In this document: positions 52,644 to 62,119 of the stretch, in pieces
Position numbering within the stretch: position 1 is the stretch's first letter
Layout: every line of letters starts with the position of its first letter
NCBI GenBank assembly: GCA_964653145.1
Contig: CAZZCG010000012.1
Coordinates: 32,242 to 96,241, forward strand
Length of the DNA stretch: 64,000 nucleotides
Source of the DNA: Pseudocalidococcus sp964653145
GTDB lineage: Bacteria > Cyanobacteriota > Cyanobacteriia > Thermosynechococcales > Thermosynechococcaceae
Direction: 5' to 3'
Notes under the pieces: model-generated
The model's input: only the letters and a program-made list of their open reading frames with translations
Databases searched by the model: none
Told to the model about the DNA's origin: nothing
Position numbers and translations under genes: made by a program

Positions 52644-53117
52644 TTAGTCCACCAAGGAAAACATCATTTCTCCCTCACAGGCCAGTTGTCCATTGACTTC
52701 TGCTTTCCCTTGCATTTTGCCAAAACGTTGTTGTTTGATGCAGATCAATTCCGCTGTCAAAATTAATTGATCCCCTGGGGTGACGGGACGCCGAAACCGT
52801 ACCTTATCAATCCCGGCAAACATCGATAATTTACCTTTTAAGTCGCCCATTTGCATCAGAATCGTTCCTCCCACCTGGGCTAAGGCCTCGACAATTAACA
52901 CCCCAGGCATAATGGGTCGCCCCGGAAAATGACCTTGGAAAAAGGGTTCATTCATCGTCACGTTTTTCAGACCCACTGCTTTTTCTCCCGGCACATACTC
53001 AATAATCCGATCCACTAAGAGAAAGGGATAACGGTGGGGGAGTAACTCTTGAATTTCAGTAATGGATAAAACCTGGACAGTCGGATCAGGGGAAGCGGGG
53101 ACAGTCAACGTGGCCAT
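52644..53117 (-). CDS. fabZ: (3R)-hydroxyacyl-ACP dehydratase
   Basis: 157 residues, hot-dog fold. ITEIQELLPHRYPFLLVDRI, then the active site His in FFQGHFPGRPIMPGVLIVEA with Glu in VEALAQ, and KVRFRRPVTPGDQLIL. FabZ dehydrates hydroxyacyl-ACP in fatty acid synthesis and competes with LpxA for the same substrate pool, which explains why they share the operon. The stop is 60 bases before lpxA and the start 3 bases after lpxC. Confidence 0.97.
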   Translation of the reverse strand: MATLTVPASPDPTVQVLSITEIQELLPHRYPFLLVDRIIEYVPGEKAVGLKNVTMNEPFFQGHFPGRPIMPGVLIVEALAQVGGTILMQMGDLKGKLSMFAGIDKVRFRRPVTPGDQLILTAELICIKQQRFGKMQGKAEVNGQLACEGEMMFSLVD

Positions 53118-53120
53118 GGG

Positions 53121-54002
53121 TTAGGGGGTGGGGAAGAGGGCAGCAGCAAGGGCCTGGGCAAGCCGAGTATGGAGGGTATGGCTGGCTTTATAGGCCACAT
53201 AATGGGCGCGCGGTGGCATCCCCAAGAGTGCTAAGTCTCCCCAAAAGTCCATGATTTTGTGACGAACAGGCTCATCAGCAAATCGCAAGGGAGGATTAAC
53301 CCAACCGGCCTGGCTACAGACCAAAGCATTTTCTAGGCTACCACCTTTGATCAACCCTGCTGCCTGAAGATGGGAGACTTGTTCGGCCAGGCCAAAAGTT
53401 CGAGCTGGGGCAATTTCCTGGGTTAATTCCGCCAGGCCACAACTGAACCACTGCTGCCCAATGGCGGGGTAATCTGTAAAGTCAATTCCATAGGTCAACC
53501 GGGTTGTGTCCGCAGGTAAGGCAAGGGCAAAGCTGTCCTGTTCTTGGACGATTATTGGGGCTAGCAAGGAAGGAAGGGAAGGGCGTGGTGATTGAACTTG
53601 CACACCAACGGAGCGTATGGCCGCAACCCAGGCCTGGGCCGAACCATCCAACAGGGGAACTTCAGGGCCGTTGATCCGGATTTCCACATTATCAACACCG
53701 GTCATGGCTAGAGCAGCTAATAAATGCTCCACAGTTCGGACAGATGCCGCGGCCTGGGCTAACTCTGTGGAGAGTTGGGTCGTGCGCACATAGGCGGCCT
53801 GGGCCGGAATTCGGGGTTGTTCCGGTAAATCAACTCTGACAAAGTAACGACCCGCAGCATCTGGAGCTGGACAGAGTTCAACAGTGACCTCCAGGCCAGA
53901 ATGTAGCCCGACCCCGGTTAACGCAATGGCTGAGCCGAGGGTGCCTTGCCTGACTTCCCCTTGAACTAAACTGGGAGACTGAAGCAACGTAGAACTGACC
54001 AT
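53121..54002 (-). CDS. lpxC: UDP-3-O-acyl-N-acetylglucosamine deacetylase
   Basis: 293 residues. LpxC is the committed, zinc-dependent deacetylase of lipid A synthesis. GVGLHSGLEVTVELCPA opens the fold; zinc ligands are in EHLLAALAMTGVDN (His) and HKIMDFWGDLALLG (His, Asp). The catalytic region ARTFGLAEQV and KGGSLENALV is intact. It follows bamA by 6 bases. Confidence 0.97.
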   Translation of the reverse strand: MVSSTLLQSPSLVQGEVRQGTLGSAIALTGVGLHSGLEVTVELCPAPDAAGRYFVRVDLPEQPRIPAQAAYVRTTQLSTELAQAAASVRTVEHLLAALAMTGVDNVEIRINGPEVPLLDGSAQAWVAAIRSVGVQVQSPRPSLPSLLAPIIVQEQDSFALALPADTTRLTYGIDFTDYPAIGQQWFSCGLAELTQEIAPARTFGLAEQVSHLQAAGLIKGGSLENALVCSQAGWVNPPLRFADEPVRHKIMDFWGDLALLGMPPRAHYVAYKASHTLHTRLAQALAAALFPTP

Positions 54003-54008
54003 AGATGG

Positions 54009-56087
54009 CTAGAAGCGCTCCCCAATCCCAAAGCTGACTGCACTGCCACCTTCATTGTTAAAGCCATAGTCGATGCGAATGTTCCCAAGGGGAGTATTAA
54101 CCCGAATCCCAGCACCATAGCCCAGACCACTACCAGGTTTGCCGCGGACAACCCCCGGAATACCCTTCACATCCCACTGAGTCCCCAATGTTGTTGCCCC
54201 ATCCACGAAGAGGGCTCCCCCGACAATACTAATGATTGGAAAGCGATACTCTAGGGTGCCTTGAATAAAGCTGCGACCCGTTCCCAATTCGCCTTCTCCC
54301 CAGCCTCGCACCGAGTTCACCCCCCCTAAAGTAAAGGCCTCATAGGGTGGCAAATCCCCAACCACAGTCCCGGCCTGGAAGTTCATGGCGATGGTTTGCG
54401 GGCCTTCAAAGCGCAGGAACTTCACGGGAATAAAGTAACTATAGCTGCCCCGGAATTTACTCATAAAAATACTTCCAGAGCCCACGGGAATGGACTGTTC
54501 AACCCCAAATCGCATCACGGAGCCACTAGTGGGTTTGAGGGGATCATCTCGAAGATCTCTCAAAATAGCTGCCTGCACCGTCAACAGATCGTCCACCCCG
54601 GTACAACTAAAGGTCAAACAATCTCCCAACTCATCTGTGCCGACAATGGCTAAGCTGGCATCTCGAGAAGTGACGTTTTGGTACTGCAATCCCAGGGAAC
54701 CCGTCCAGGCCTTGGGCATTAAATCCGGATCCTGGGTAAAGGGGCGGGTGAAGAAAATACTGGCACCTAAGCGGTTAATCCGAGGAAAATCTCCATTGGC
54801 CAGGGTTACTTCTGTGGGGCCACCGGTGAAGACATAGGGCACAGTTAAACGGTTAAAAATACTGGCACTGTAGGAGGTGCGCCACGGGTCATCTTTAATC
54901 CACGGATCCGTGAAGGTAATATCAAAGAGAATGTCGCCCTGGGTTCCAGCCTGGATTTCTGTATTGAGTTGATAGTTGCGGCCAAAAAGGTTACTTTGCT
55001 GGAAACTAACCGTACCAAATAGCCCTGCCGCCGAACTATACCCTGCCCCCGCTGAAATACTACCAGTATTTTTTTCTTTGATATTAAGAACAAAGTTGAC
55101 CTTGCGGGGATCGGCCCCTGGCTCCAAGGCCACCTGCACATCTTCAAAGAGGTTTAAATCGAACAGATTTTTCAAGTCCCCCTGTACCCGCTCTTGGTTC
55201 AGGACGGACCCAGGTTGGGTTCGGAGTTGTCGCAAAATGACAAAGTCCTGAGTACGCTGCTTTGTCGGCTGATCTTCTTTGTCCAGAAACTTTAAAGTGA
55301 TATTTTCCACAACCCCTTCAGCAACTTGCAGGGTAACGATCCCATCGGGGTCAACTTGGGGCGTTCCCACCACCTGGCCCAGGATGTAGCCATTGTCCTG
55401 GTAAAACTTATTGATCTGCTCAATTCCTGCTTGGATTTCTCGGAGATTGATGTTCTTACCCACCTGGGGGGCAAAAATCTCAGAGACTTGGTCTTGGGTC
55501 AAAATTTGGTTTCCAGCCACCTGCACGCCCCGCAAGACTGGATAGGGCTGAACCACAAAGGTGACTCGAACACCGAGGGGGGTATCTGAGGGATCAACCC
55601 GCACATCGGCGAAAAAACCAGTTCCAAAAATTGCATTGGCATCCTGTTGTAGTTGAGTACGGGTGGCGGTGCCCCCAGGCCGGGTAGAGATGACTTGATA
55701 GGCTAAGCTTTCCAACTCAGGGGTGGTCGCGCCGGCAATCACAACTTCAGCAATGAGGACACGGGGTTCATCTGGGGCAGGGGGTTGGGTTGTGGTTGGG
55801 GCTGGTGGGGTTGTGGTTCCTTCAGGGGCCGGTGCAGGGGATGCTGGGTCTGGAGTTGCAGGCGTTTCTGGAGTGGCTGGTGGTTCCGCTGTCGGGGTTG
55901 CCTCGGCTGGGGTTGTAACGGGGGCCTGGGCAAGGTTTGGGGCTGTAATGACAGTTGGAACAAGGGTAGGGCTGGGGTCAGAGACAAGGGTGGCATGAAC
56001 AGGCAATCCCCAGGCCAAAAGGGGCAGCATCCATAGTCCAGATAAACCCGTTGAACGGCTGAGAAGAAAGAGGAGTTTATGAGTCAC
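54009..56087 (-). CDS. bamA: outer membrane protein assembly factor, Omp85/BamA family
   Basis: 692 residues. An N-terminal signal helix is followed by a proline/threonine-rich segment (about 50-100), then three POTRA domains (for example IAEVVIAGATTPELESLAYQ, VTFVVQPYPVLRGVQVAGNQ, VEGVVENITLKF). The 16-strand barrel ends SAVSFGIGERF with a terminal Phe, and includes the VRGWGEGELG loop (VRGF/Y-like lid motif) and YGAGIRVNTPLGNIRIDYGF. It inserts beta-barrel proteins into the outer membrane. It leads the lpxC-fabZ-lpxA-lpxB genes, tying protein and lipid A supply of the outer membrane together. Confidence 0.96.
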   Translation of the reverse strand: MTHKLLFLLSRSTGLSGLWMLPLLAWGLPVHATLVSDPSPTLVPTVITAPNLAQAPVTTPAEATPTAEPPATPETPATPDPASPAPAPEGTTTPPAPTTTQPPAPDEPRVLIAEVVIAGATTPELESLAYQVISTRPGGTATRTQLQQDANAIFGTGFFADVRVDPSDTPLGVRVTFVVQPYPVLRGVQVAGNQILTQDQVSEIFAPQVGKNINLREIQAGIEQINKFYQDNGYILGQVVGTPQVDPDGIVTLQVAEGVVENITLKFLDKEDQPTKQRTQDFVILRQLRTQPGSVLNQERVQGDLKNLFDLNLFEDVQVALEPGADPRKVNFVLNIKEKNTGSISAGAGYSSAAGLFGTVSFQQSNLFGRNYQLNTEIQAGTQGDILFDITFTDPWIKDDPWRTSYSASIFNRLTVPYVFTGGPTEVTLANGDFPRINRLGASIFFTRPFTQDPDLMPKAWTGSLGLQYQNVTSRDASLAIVGTDELGDCLTFSCTGVDDLLTVQAAILRDLRDDPLKPTSGSVMRFGVEQSIPVGSGSIFMSKFRGSYSYFIPVKFLRFEGPQTIAMNFQAGTVVGDLPPYEAFTLGGVNSVRGWGEGELGTGRSFIQGTLEYRFPIISIVGGALFVDGATTLGTQWDVKGIPGVVRGKPGSGLGYGAGIRVNTPLGNIRIDYGFNNEGGSAVSFGIGERF

Positions 56088-56375
56088 GAGTCACACCACA
56101 CGCTAATAGGCAAAATTGCCCAGCCATCGGGACGTATTCTACCGCATCCCAGTTCCAAGGCAATAGGCAAAGTCAATGTTTCGGCCAGATCAGCTAGTTC
56201 CAAGGACGCGCCAAGCCTGGTAAAACCCCAAAAGCAGTGCCGTGACCAATAGGATTGAGGCCCGAAGAGATGAAACCAGTGGCTGTAGGTGTTGTGTACC
56301 ATACAAATACACCAAGCCCCCCGGGTTTATGCAGCTCAATGCTACCCCCTGCCAGCTTTTTTGAACCCCTAAACC

Positions 56376-57653
56376 ATGCCCCGTTTCCTCCACTTAGCTG
56401 ATGTCCACCTTGGGTTTGACCACTACAACAACCCCAAACGCACCCTAGATTTCTTCTTTGCCTTTGAGGATGCGGTGATCAAGTATGGCCTGGAGGTCGG
56501 GGTGGATTTTGTCCTGATTGCTGGAGATTTATTTGAGCAGCGACAAATTTTGCCGGCGACTTTGAACCAGGCCACACGGGTACTAACTCTTCTCAAAGAT
56601 GCGAACATTCCCGTCTTTGCCATTGAAGGTAACCATGATTACCTCCCCTACGGCACGAAAACCAGTTGGCTAAATTATTTGGCTGGGCAGGAACTGTTGT
56701 ACCTTCTCGAACCGGATGAAACTGAAACCCTCCAGGCCTGGGATGCAACTGAAAAAGCTGGCGGTTATATCGACTTACCCTGTGGTGTCCGAATTATTGG
56801 TTCCCGTTGGTATGGTGCAGCGGCTCCCACAGCCATCGAGTCTTTAGCTGAGCAAATCCAACAGCTCCCCCCAGGCCCGGACTATCAGATCATGCTTTTT
56901 CACCACGGTTTAGAAGGACAAATTGCCCGATACAGTGGCGCTCTGCGCTACCAAGAGCTATTACCTCTAAAACGGGCTGGGATTGATTATTTGGCCCTAG
57001 GGCACATTCACCGCCAGTACAGCGTCGAGAATTGGATTTTTAATCCTGGGGCGGTGGAAGCCAACTCCATCAATGAAAACCAGTCGGAAACGCCGCGGGG
57101 GGTTTACCTCGTCCAGTTGGTGGAGGGTCAAATCCAGGCCCAGTTGCAACAAAACTATTTTCAGCGGCCCATCCATCGGTTCAACCTCAAGGCCACCCCC
57201 GAGGATACAGTTACGGATCTGGAGCAAGCTGCCCGAGATCTGATCAACAGCCAAATTCCTCTGACCCAAGATGCGATTGTGGAGTTGCGAATCACGGGCC
57301 AAATTGGCTTTGAGCGGTCACAACTAAACCCCCGCAAACTGCGAGACAACCTCCATCAACTTAGCCAAGCCCTGATCTTTTTACTCAAATATGACGTCAG
57401 CCAGACTCAATTTGAAGCCGTTGTCCGTGGCACCACCGATGCTCCCCCCAGTCGAAGTGAAATTGAACAATCCGTCTTCACTGACCTTTTGTCCGCCCAG
57501 TCCCAATATCGCCTCCAAGCTACACCCCTTGCACTGGGATTAGCGGATCTGAAAACCCGGTTATTGACGGAGGCAAATCCCCCAGAACTCTATGAATACA
57601 CGGAATCCCTATTGACTGGCACAGGCTTCATTCCAACTTCCCCTCCCCAATAG
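56376..57653 (+). CDS. DNA repair exonuclease, SbcD-like metallophosphoesterase
   Basis: 425 residues. MPRFLHLADVHLGFDHYNNP, FVLIAGDLFEQRQ, AIEGNHDYLPYG, MLFHHGLEGQ and LALGHIHRQYSV are the Mn2+ site motifs of the SbcD/Mre11 nucleases. The C-terminal half (about 285-425) is the cap/partner-binding region. SbcD works with the SMC-like ATPase SbcC, which is not present here. It starts 9 bases before the tlyA gene in the same transcript. Confidence 0.9.
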   Translation: MPRFLHLADVHLGFDHYNNPKRTLDFFFAFEDAVIKYGLEVGVDFVLIAGDLFEQRQILPATLNQATRVLTLLKDANIPVFAIEGNHDYLPYGTKTSWLNYLAGQELLYLLEPDETETLQAWDATEKAGGYIDLPCGVRIIGSRWYGAAAPTAIESLAEQIQQLPPGPDYQIMLFHHGLEGQIARYSGALRYQELLPLKRAGIDYLALGHIHRQYSVENWIFNPGAVEANSINENQSETPRGVYLVQLVEGQIQAQLQQNYFQRPIHRFNLKATPEDTVTDLEQAARDLINSQIPLTQDAIVELRITGQIGFERSQLNPRKLRDNLHQLSQALIFLLKYDVSQTQFEAVVRGTTDAPPSRSEIEQSVFTDLLSAQSQYRLQATPLALGLADLKTRLLTEANPPELYEYTESLLTGTGFIPTSPPQ

Positions 57654-57662
57654 TCCTAAACC

Positions 57663-58496
57663 ATGGCTCCCTCCGCTGGCAAACAACGCTTAGACTTAGT
57701 ACTCCTTGAGCGCCAAGCCGAGTTCTCTCTCCTCAGCCCCCTTTCTCGGCAACAGGCCCAGCGCTTAATCCAGGCCGGACAGGTGCGGGTTAACCACCAA
57801 ATCATTGATAAACCCGGTACCCTTGTCTCTCCCCAGGCCGAAATAGAGGTTAAACAACGTCCGCCCTATGTGTCCCGTGGGGGAGAAAAATTAGCGGGTG
57901 CCTTAGCCAAATTTCAGGTTTCGGTGCGTGATCGGGTTTGTTTGGATGCGGGCATTTCCACCGGGGGATTTACGGACTGTCTGCTCCAGGCCGGGGCGGC
58001 ATTGGTCTATGGAGTTGATGTTGGTTACGGGCAGGTGGACTGGCAACTGCGACAAAATCAGCGGTTGATCCTCAAAGAACGGACGAATATTCGTTATCTC
58101 ACCCCGGATGATCTATTTACCGATAGTAGTTTGCGTCCGGATCTGGCAGTGGCCGATGTTTCCTTTATTTCCTTAACTAAAATCCTGCCGCCCCTCTGGG
58201 TGTTATTGACCGCTCCTAAAGAGGTGATTCTTCTGGTCAAACCCCAATTTGAAGTCGGACGAACTCAGGTGGGTAAGCATGGGGTTGTCAAAGATCCCCA
58301 GGCCCAAGCCCAAGCGGTTTTGCAGGTTTTGCGAACGGCCCAAGAACTCGGCTGGTTTCCCCAAGGCTGTGTGGCTTCCCCCTTAGTGGGGCCGGCGGGG
58401 AATCGAGAATTTTTTCTCTGGCTTAATCTTGACTCCCTCGGGGCCTCTGAGAATTGGGAAACCGTGATTCTGGGGGTTTGTCAGGGGAAGGGATAG
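57663..58496 (+). CDS. tlyA: TlyA family rRNA (cytidine-2'-O)-methyltransferase
   Basis: 277 residues. An N-terminal S4 RNA-binding domain (SRQQAQRLIQAGQVRVNHQI, KPGTLVSPQAEIEVKQ) precedes a FtsJ-like SAM methyltransferase: YVSRGGEKLAGALAKFQVSV, then LDAGISTGGFTDCLLQAGAA (SAM site), ADVSFISLTKILPPL and LLVKPQFEVGR. TlyA of mycobacteria methylates 16S and 23S rRNA; older labels call it hemolysin A. Length is normal. Confidence 0.93.
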   Translation: MAPSAGKQRLDLVLLERQAEFSLLSPLSRQQAQRLIQAGQVRVNHQIIDKPGTLVSPQAEIEVKQRPPYVSRGGEKLAGALAKFQVSVRDRVCLDAGISTGGFTDCLLQAGAALVYGVDVGYGQVDWQLRQNQRLILKERTNIRYLTPDDLFTDSSLRPDLAVADVSFISLTKILPPLWVLLTAPKEVILLVKPQFEVGRTQVGKHGVVKDPQAQAQAVLQVLRTAQELGWFPQGCVASPLVGPAGNREFFLWLNLDSLGASENWETVILGVCQGKG

Positions 58497-58563
58497 GGGT
58501 CTGGGGTTAATACACTGGAACCCTAATAAAATTACGAATCATGGCCCCAGCTTCGGCTTAATT

Positions 58564-58728
58564 TTAATAACCTAGGTCACTGGGTCGCCGTAAATCAACC
58601 CAATCTCCACCGCCCATGACGACCCTTGTCCCATAATCGCCATAATCAAGCCCCCGCCAATCAAAATCGATATCCCAAAAATATCTCCCAACACTAGGAC
58701 GATTTGGGGATTGAATCAAGGCTTCCAT
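58564..58728 (-). pseudogene. possible small or decayed gene downstream of ugd
   Basis: A minus-strand ATG at 58726-58728 opens 54 residues, MEALIQSPNRPSVGRYFWDI then DFDWRGLDYGDYGTRVVMGG and GDWVDLRRPSDLGY. It resembles small antitoxin-like proteins that start ..SPNRxYFWDID. Upstream in another frame, up to about 58855, is a cysteine-rich stretch, SSHFCHNCDCQTYHWMGLHE, with no start codon. The two could be parts of one frameshifted gene. The segment 58497-58867 (about 370 bases) otherwise shows no gene. Confidence 0.35.
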
Positions 58729-58867
58729 AATCGGCCAGACGCTCTTCAGTGATGGGTAATGTCACTTCCCTTTGGCATGGAACCCAAAATTCATGCAACC
58801 CCATCCAGTGATAGGTTTGACAGTCACAGTTATGGCAGAAATGACTGGATTGGTGGGTGCATCCAAA

Positions 58868-60247
58868 TTAATGTCCGACCCCAAGATAGCGAAACCCCTC
58901 GGCTTCCAGGGCCTGGCGACTGAGAAAATTCCGCCCATCAATGATGACGGGATTGGCCATCTGTTCCTTAATTTTTTGATAATCCAGGCTCTGAAACTCT
59001 TGCCAATCGGTGACTAGGACAAGGGCATCACAGCCATCGGCCAGGTGCAGCGGATCTGGCTCAACAATGACATTCGACAAACCAGAGCGTAGTCCAGACT
59101 GAGACACTAGGGGATCGTAGGCTTTGACTTTAGCCCCTAAACGATGGAGTTCATCAATTAAATTTAAGGAGGGGGCATCGCGGAGGTCATCGGTATCTGG
59201 CTTAAAGGTTAATCCCAACAGCCCGATGGTTTTGCCTTTGAGGATTTTGAGGACTTGCTGCAACTTTTCGACCACAATGTAGCGTTGTCGTTTATTGACT
59301 GCGACCACGGACTTCAGGAGTTCGGCTTCATATTTATAGTCATCTGCGGTATGAACCAAGGCCGAAACATCCTTCGGAAAGCAGGAGCCACCCCACCCCA
59401 ACCCGGCCTGGAGAAATTTTCCGCCAATCCGAGAGTCTAAGCCAATTCCCTCAGCCACTTGCACCACATCTGCCCCGACCCGATCACAGATATTGGCGAC
59501 TTCATTGATAAAACTAATTTTGGTGGCTAGGAAGGCATTGGCTGCGTACTTGATCATTTCTGCAGAGCTTAAGTCGGTGACTAACACAGGTACCGCAGGC
59601 AGGGCTGGATCATTGGCGAACTTCCGGTTCACAATCGGCGCGTATAGTTGCTTCATTAAGCCCATGGCCCGCTCACTACTGCCCCCCAGAACAATTCGAT
59701 CCGGGTTAAAGGTGTCAAAGACGGCTGAGCCTTCCCGTAAAAATTCTGGATTACTGATGACATCAAAGGACAATCCGGTTTCATCTTTAATTGCCCCACT
59801 TTGATCAACGAAATCCGGTTGCTGCTCCCGAATTCCATCTAAAATCAACATCCGCACCCAGTCCCCAGAGCCAATGGGCACCGTTGATTTATTCACCACA
59901 ACTTTGTAACCCGACTTTAAATTCTCGCCAATTCCCCGGGCCACAGCCTCGATGTAGCGGGTATCGGTTTCTCCGGTGGGTAAGGCTGGTGTTCCCACGG
60001 CAATAAAGAGAATTTCCCCCTGATCGACACCAGCGGCTAAATCTGTGGTGAACTGGATTTTTTGGGACTGGATCGCTGTACGAAGAATTTCGGTTAAACC
60101 CGGTTCATAGATCGGTGATTGTCCGGCCTGGAGGATTTTTATTTTTTCGGCATTGTTGTCAATGCACACCACATCATGGCCAATGTGAGCCAAACAAGCT
60201 CCGGTGACTAAGCCGACATACCCTGTTCCAATCACACAGACGCGCAT
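58868..60247 (-). CDS. UDP-glucose 6-dehydrogenase
   Basis: 459 residues. Oxidises UDP-glucose to UDP-glucuronate (or GDP-mannose analogously) for exopolysaccharide. N-terminal MRVCVIGTGYVGLVTGACLA binds NAD; the middle has NKSTVPIGSGD and LREGSAVFDTFNPDRIVLGG; the catalytic Cys is in GLGWGGSCFPKDVSALV; the C-terminus TFKPDTDDLRDAPSLNLIDE completes the fold. Full length. Upstream lies the ammonium transporter on the same strand, 87 bases away. Confidence 0.94.
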   Translation of the reverse strand: MRVCVIGTGYVGLVTGACLAHIGHDVVCIDNNAEKIKILQAGQSPIYEPGLTEILRTAIQSQKIQFTTDLAAGVDQGEILFIAVGTPALPTGETDTRYIEAVARGIGENLKSGYKVVVNKSTVPIGSGDWVRMLILDGIREQQPDFVDQSGAIKDETGLSFDVISNPEFLREGSAVFDTFNPDRIVLGGSSERAMGLMKQLYAPIVNRKFANDPALPAVPVLVTDLSSAEMIKYAANAFLATKISFINEVANICDRVGADVVQVAEGIGLDSRIGGKFLQAGLGWGGSCFPKDVSALVHTADDYKYEAELLKSVVAVNKRQRYIVVEKLQQVLKILKGKTIGLLGLTFKPDTDDLRDAPSLNLIDELHRLGAKVKAYDPLVSQSGLRSGLSNVIVEPDPLHLADGCDALVLVTDWQEFQSLDYQKIKEQMANPVIIDGRNFLSRQALEAEGFRYLGVGH

Positions 60248-60334
60248 GAACCTTCTCCTAACTTGGGCCTGGTTAAAAAACCATTCCTCAGAATGTACCG
60301 GAAAATGTGGCCTGGGAATAGTAGCCGTTAAGGA

Positions 60335-61930
60335 TTAGCGATTGGCGCTCATTTTTTTGAGTAGGTCAACAAAACCTTTGACTTCATCTCGGAACATAAA
60401 ACCAGCGTAGGCCTCCATGCCGTGCTCCCCCAAGTCCAAGCCTTCAATCTCTTCGTCGGGACTGACGCGAATGCCGATGGTTTGGTTGATTAAAACCCAG
60501 GCCACGGTGGCAAACACAACCGTAAATAGCCCAACTGTTGCTACCCCCAAAAACTGATACCAGAGTTGCTCAATCCCGCCACCTAAAAGCAATCCTTTAA
60601 GGGGCCCTGCACCTTCGTCATACAAATCCCCAGGCCCCGCGGCGAACAGACCCACAGCTAAGGTTCCCCAGGCCCCATTGACCAGGTGTACGGAAATTGC
60701 CCCAACTGGATCATCAATTTTCAGTTTGTCTACATAAACCACGGAAAAGACAATAATCACCCCAGCAATCACCCCAATCAAAATTGAGCTTTCAACACTG
60801 ACAAAGGCGCAAGGGGCCGTAATTGCCACCAGACCCGCCAAAATTCCGTTGATGATCATCGAGAGATCGGGTTTACCAAAATAGAGTGTGGAAATGACTG
60901 TTGCTGTTGCCCCACCAAAGGCCGCAGCCATGTTTGTCGTCACCGTAATATGGGCAATTGCCCCTGGATCCGCCGCCATGGTTGAACCTGGGTTAAAGCC
61001 AAACCAGCCCAGCCAAAGAATCAAGCAACCAAGGGTGGCAATGGAAAAATTATGACCGGGAATCGCTACGGCACCCCCAGACTCAGGAAATCGCCCAATC
61101 CGCGGCCCCAGGAGAGCAGCCCCCATCAAAGCGGCCCATCCCCCCACGGAGTGCACCACTGTCGAGCCAGCAAAGTCCCAGAATCCCAATTCAGCTAACC
61201 AACCGCCACCCCAGACCCAATGTCCCGTAATCGGGTAGGAGATCCCCACGAGGAGCAAACTAAAGGCAAAAAACGCATAAAACTTGATCCGTTCAGCCAC
61301 AGCCCCAGAAACAATGGTGGCAGCCGTACCCGCAAAGACCAGTTGGAAGAAGAATTTGGCTAAAAGTGGGGTAGCAGTCCAACTGAGGGAGCCATAGACC
61401 CCTTCATAGGCCTCACCCACGGCGGGACTATTGTCGTCCCCGGATAGGAAGAAGCCAGATGTACCCAGAAAGGGGTTACCATCCCCAAACATAATCGCAA
61501 AGCCAATGGCCCAGAAGGAAATTGAGGATAACGCAAAAACGATCAGGTTTTTAGAAAGTAGGTTAACGGCATTTTTCGGCCGACAAAACCCAGTTTCGAG
61601 CATGCAAAAGCCAGCATTCATGAAAAACACCAGACTACCGGCAAACAAGACCCAAATTGTATTCGCTGCCACTTGCAGATCAGCCAGGCCCGCCGCTAAG
61701 GCCAGAGCATCCATCTCAGCAACCGCATCTTGGGCGTAGGTGGCGGATGCAGAGAGGAATAAGATTAGTCCAGCCAGGCCTGCAATCGTTCGTAATTTGG
61801 GCGGTTGGGTCAGCCAACGATTGAGCTGAGAGCGACGAAGCAAAGGGCGACGACGGGACACTGGATTTTCCTCAATGAACGATGAATCTGGGTGATGGCG
61901 AGTCGAGTAATTTCCCAGCCCCAAGGCCAA
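60335..61930 (-). CDS. amt: ammonium transporter, Amt family
   Basis: 531 residues. About 11 membrane helices after a cleavable-looking N-terminal segment. Amt landmarks: FFMNAGFCMLETGFCRPKNA, GHWVWGGGWLAELGFWDFAG (with the first pore His nearby in STVVHSVGG), GFNPGSTMAADPGAIAHITV, and HLVNGAWGTLAVG (second His). It imports NH4+ for assimilation, and Amt genes are usually NtcA/PII controlled. The N-terminal 40 residues are basic and start choice is uncertain (GTG further in, VSRRRPLL, is an alternative). A possible NtcA box lies upstream (62029-62044). Confidence 0.95.
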   Translation of the reverse strand: MALGLGNYSTRHHPDSSFIEENPVSRRRPLLRRSQLNRWLTQPPKLRTIAGLAGLILFLSASATYAQDAVAEMDALALAAGLADLQVAANTIWVLFAGSLVFFMNAGFCMLETGFCRPKNAVNLLSKNLIVFALSSISFWAIGFAIMFGDGNPFLGTSGFFLSGDDNSPAVGEAYEGVYGSLSWTATPLLAKFFFQLVFAGTAATIVSGAVAERIKFYAFFAFSLLLVGISYPITGHWVWGGGWLAELGFWDFAGSTVVHSVGGWAALMGAALLGPRIGRFPESGGAVAIPGHNFSIATLGCLILWLGWFGFNPGSTMAADPGAIAHITVTTNMAAAFGGATATVISTLYFGKPDLSMIINGILAGLVAITAPCAFVSVESSILIGVIAGVIIVFSVVYVDKLKIDDPVGAISVHLVNGAWGTLAVGLFAAGPGDLYDEGAGPLKGLLLGGGIEQLWYQFLGVATVGLFTVVFATVAWVLINQTIGIRVSPDEEIEGLDLGEHGMEAYAGFMFRDEVKGFVDLLKKMSANR

Positions 61931-62028
61931 AATTTTAGTCGTTGGCGATTGAGTGCTAGAGAATTGACTGAAACTATAAAAACTTGAATTTCCCCTCTAG
62001 AATCATCGGTATTGATGTCGGGAAATGG

Positions 62029-62044
62029 TGTGCCCAATGTTACA
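62029..62044 (-). promoter_or_regulatory. possible NtcA box upstream of amt
   Basis: On the minus strand TGTA-N8-CACA, against the consensus GTA-N8-TAC one base different (CAC for TAC). It lies about 100 bases before the amt start. A weak -10 (TGATTCT) is about 23 bases downstream, near the spacing seen in NtcA-activated promoters. NtcA activates nitrogen genes when 2-oxoglutarate is high. Confidence 0.35.
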
Positions 62045-62119
62045 AATTTCTGACTGGCAACCGTCTCCCCAGGCTCCATCAATACCCAGCATTGAGTTGT
62101 AATTTAAAAATCGCCTGTT

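Noticed and set aside
55723..55998. Gly/Val/Ala-rich plus-strand frames over the start of bamA
   Set aside because: They are mirror images of the proline/threonine-rich segment of BamA, not genes.
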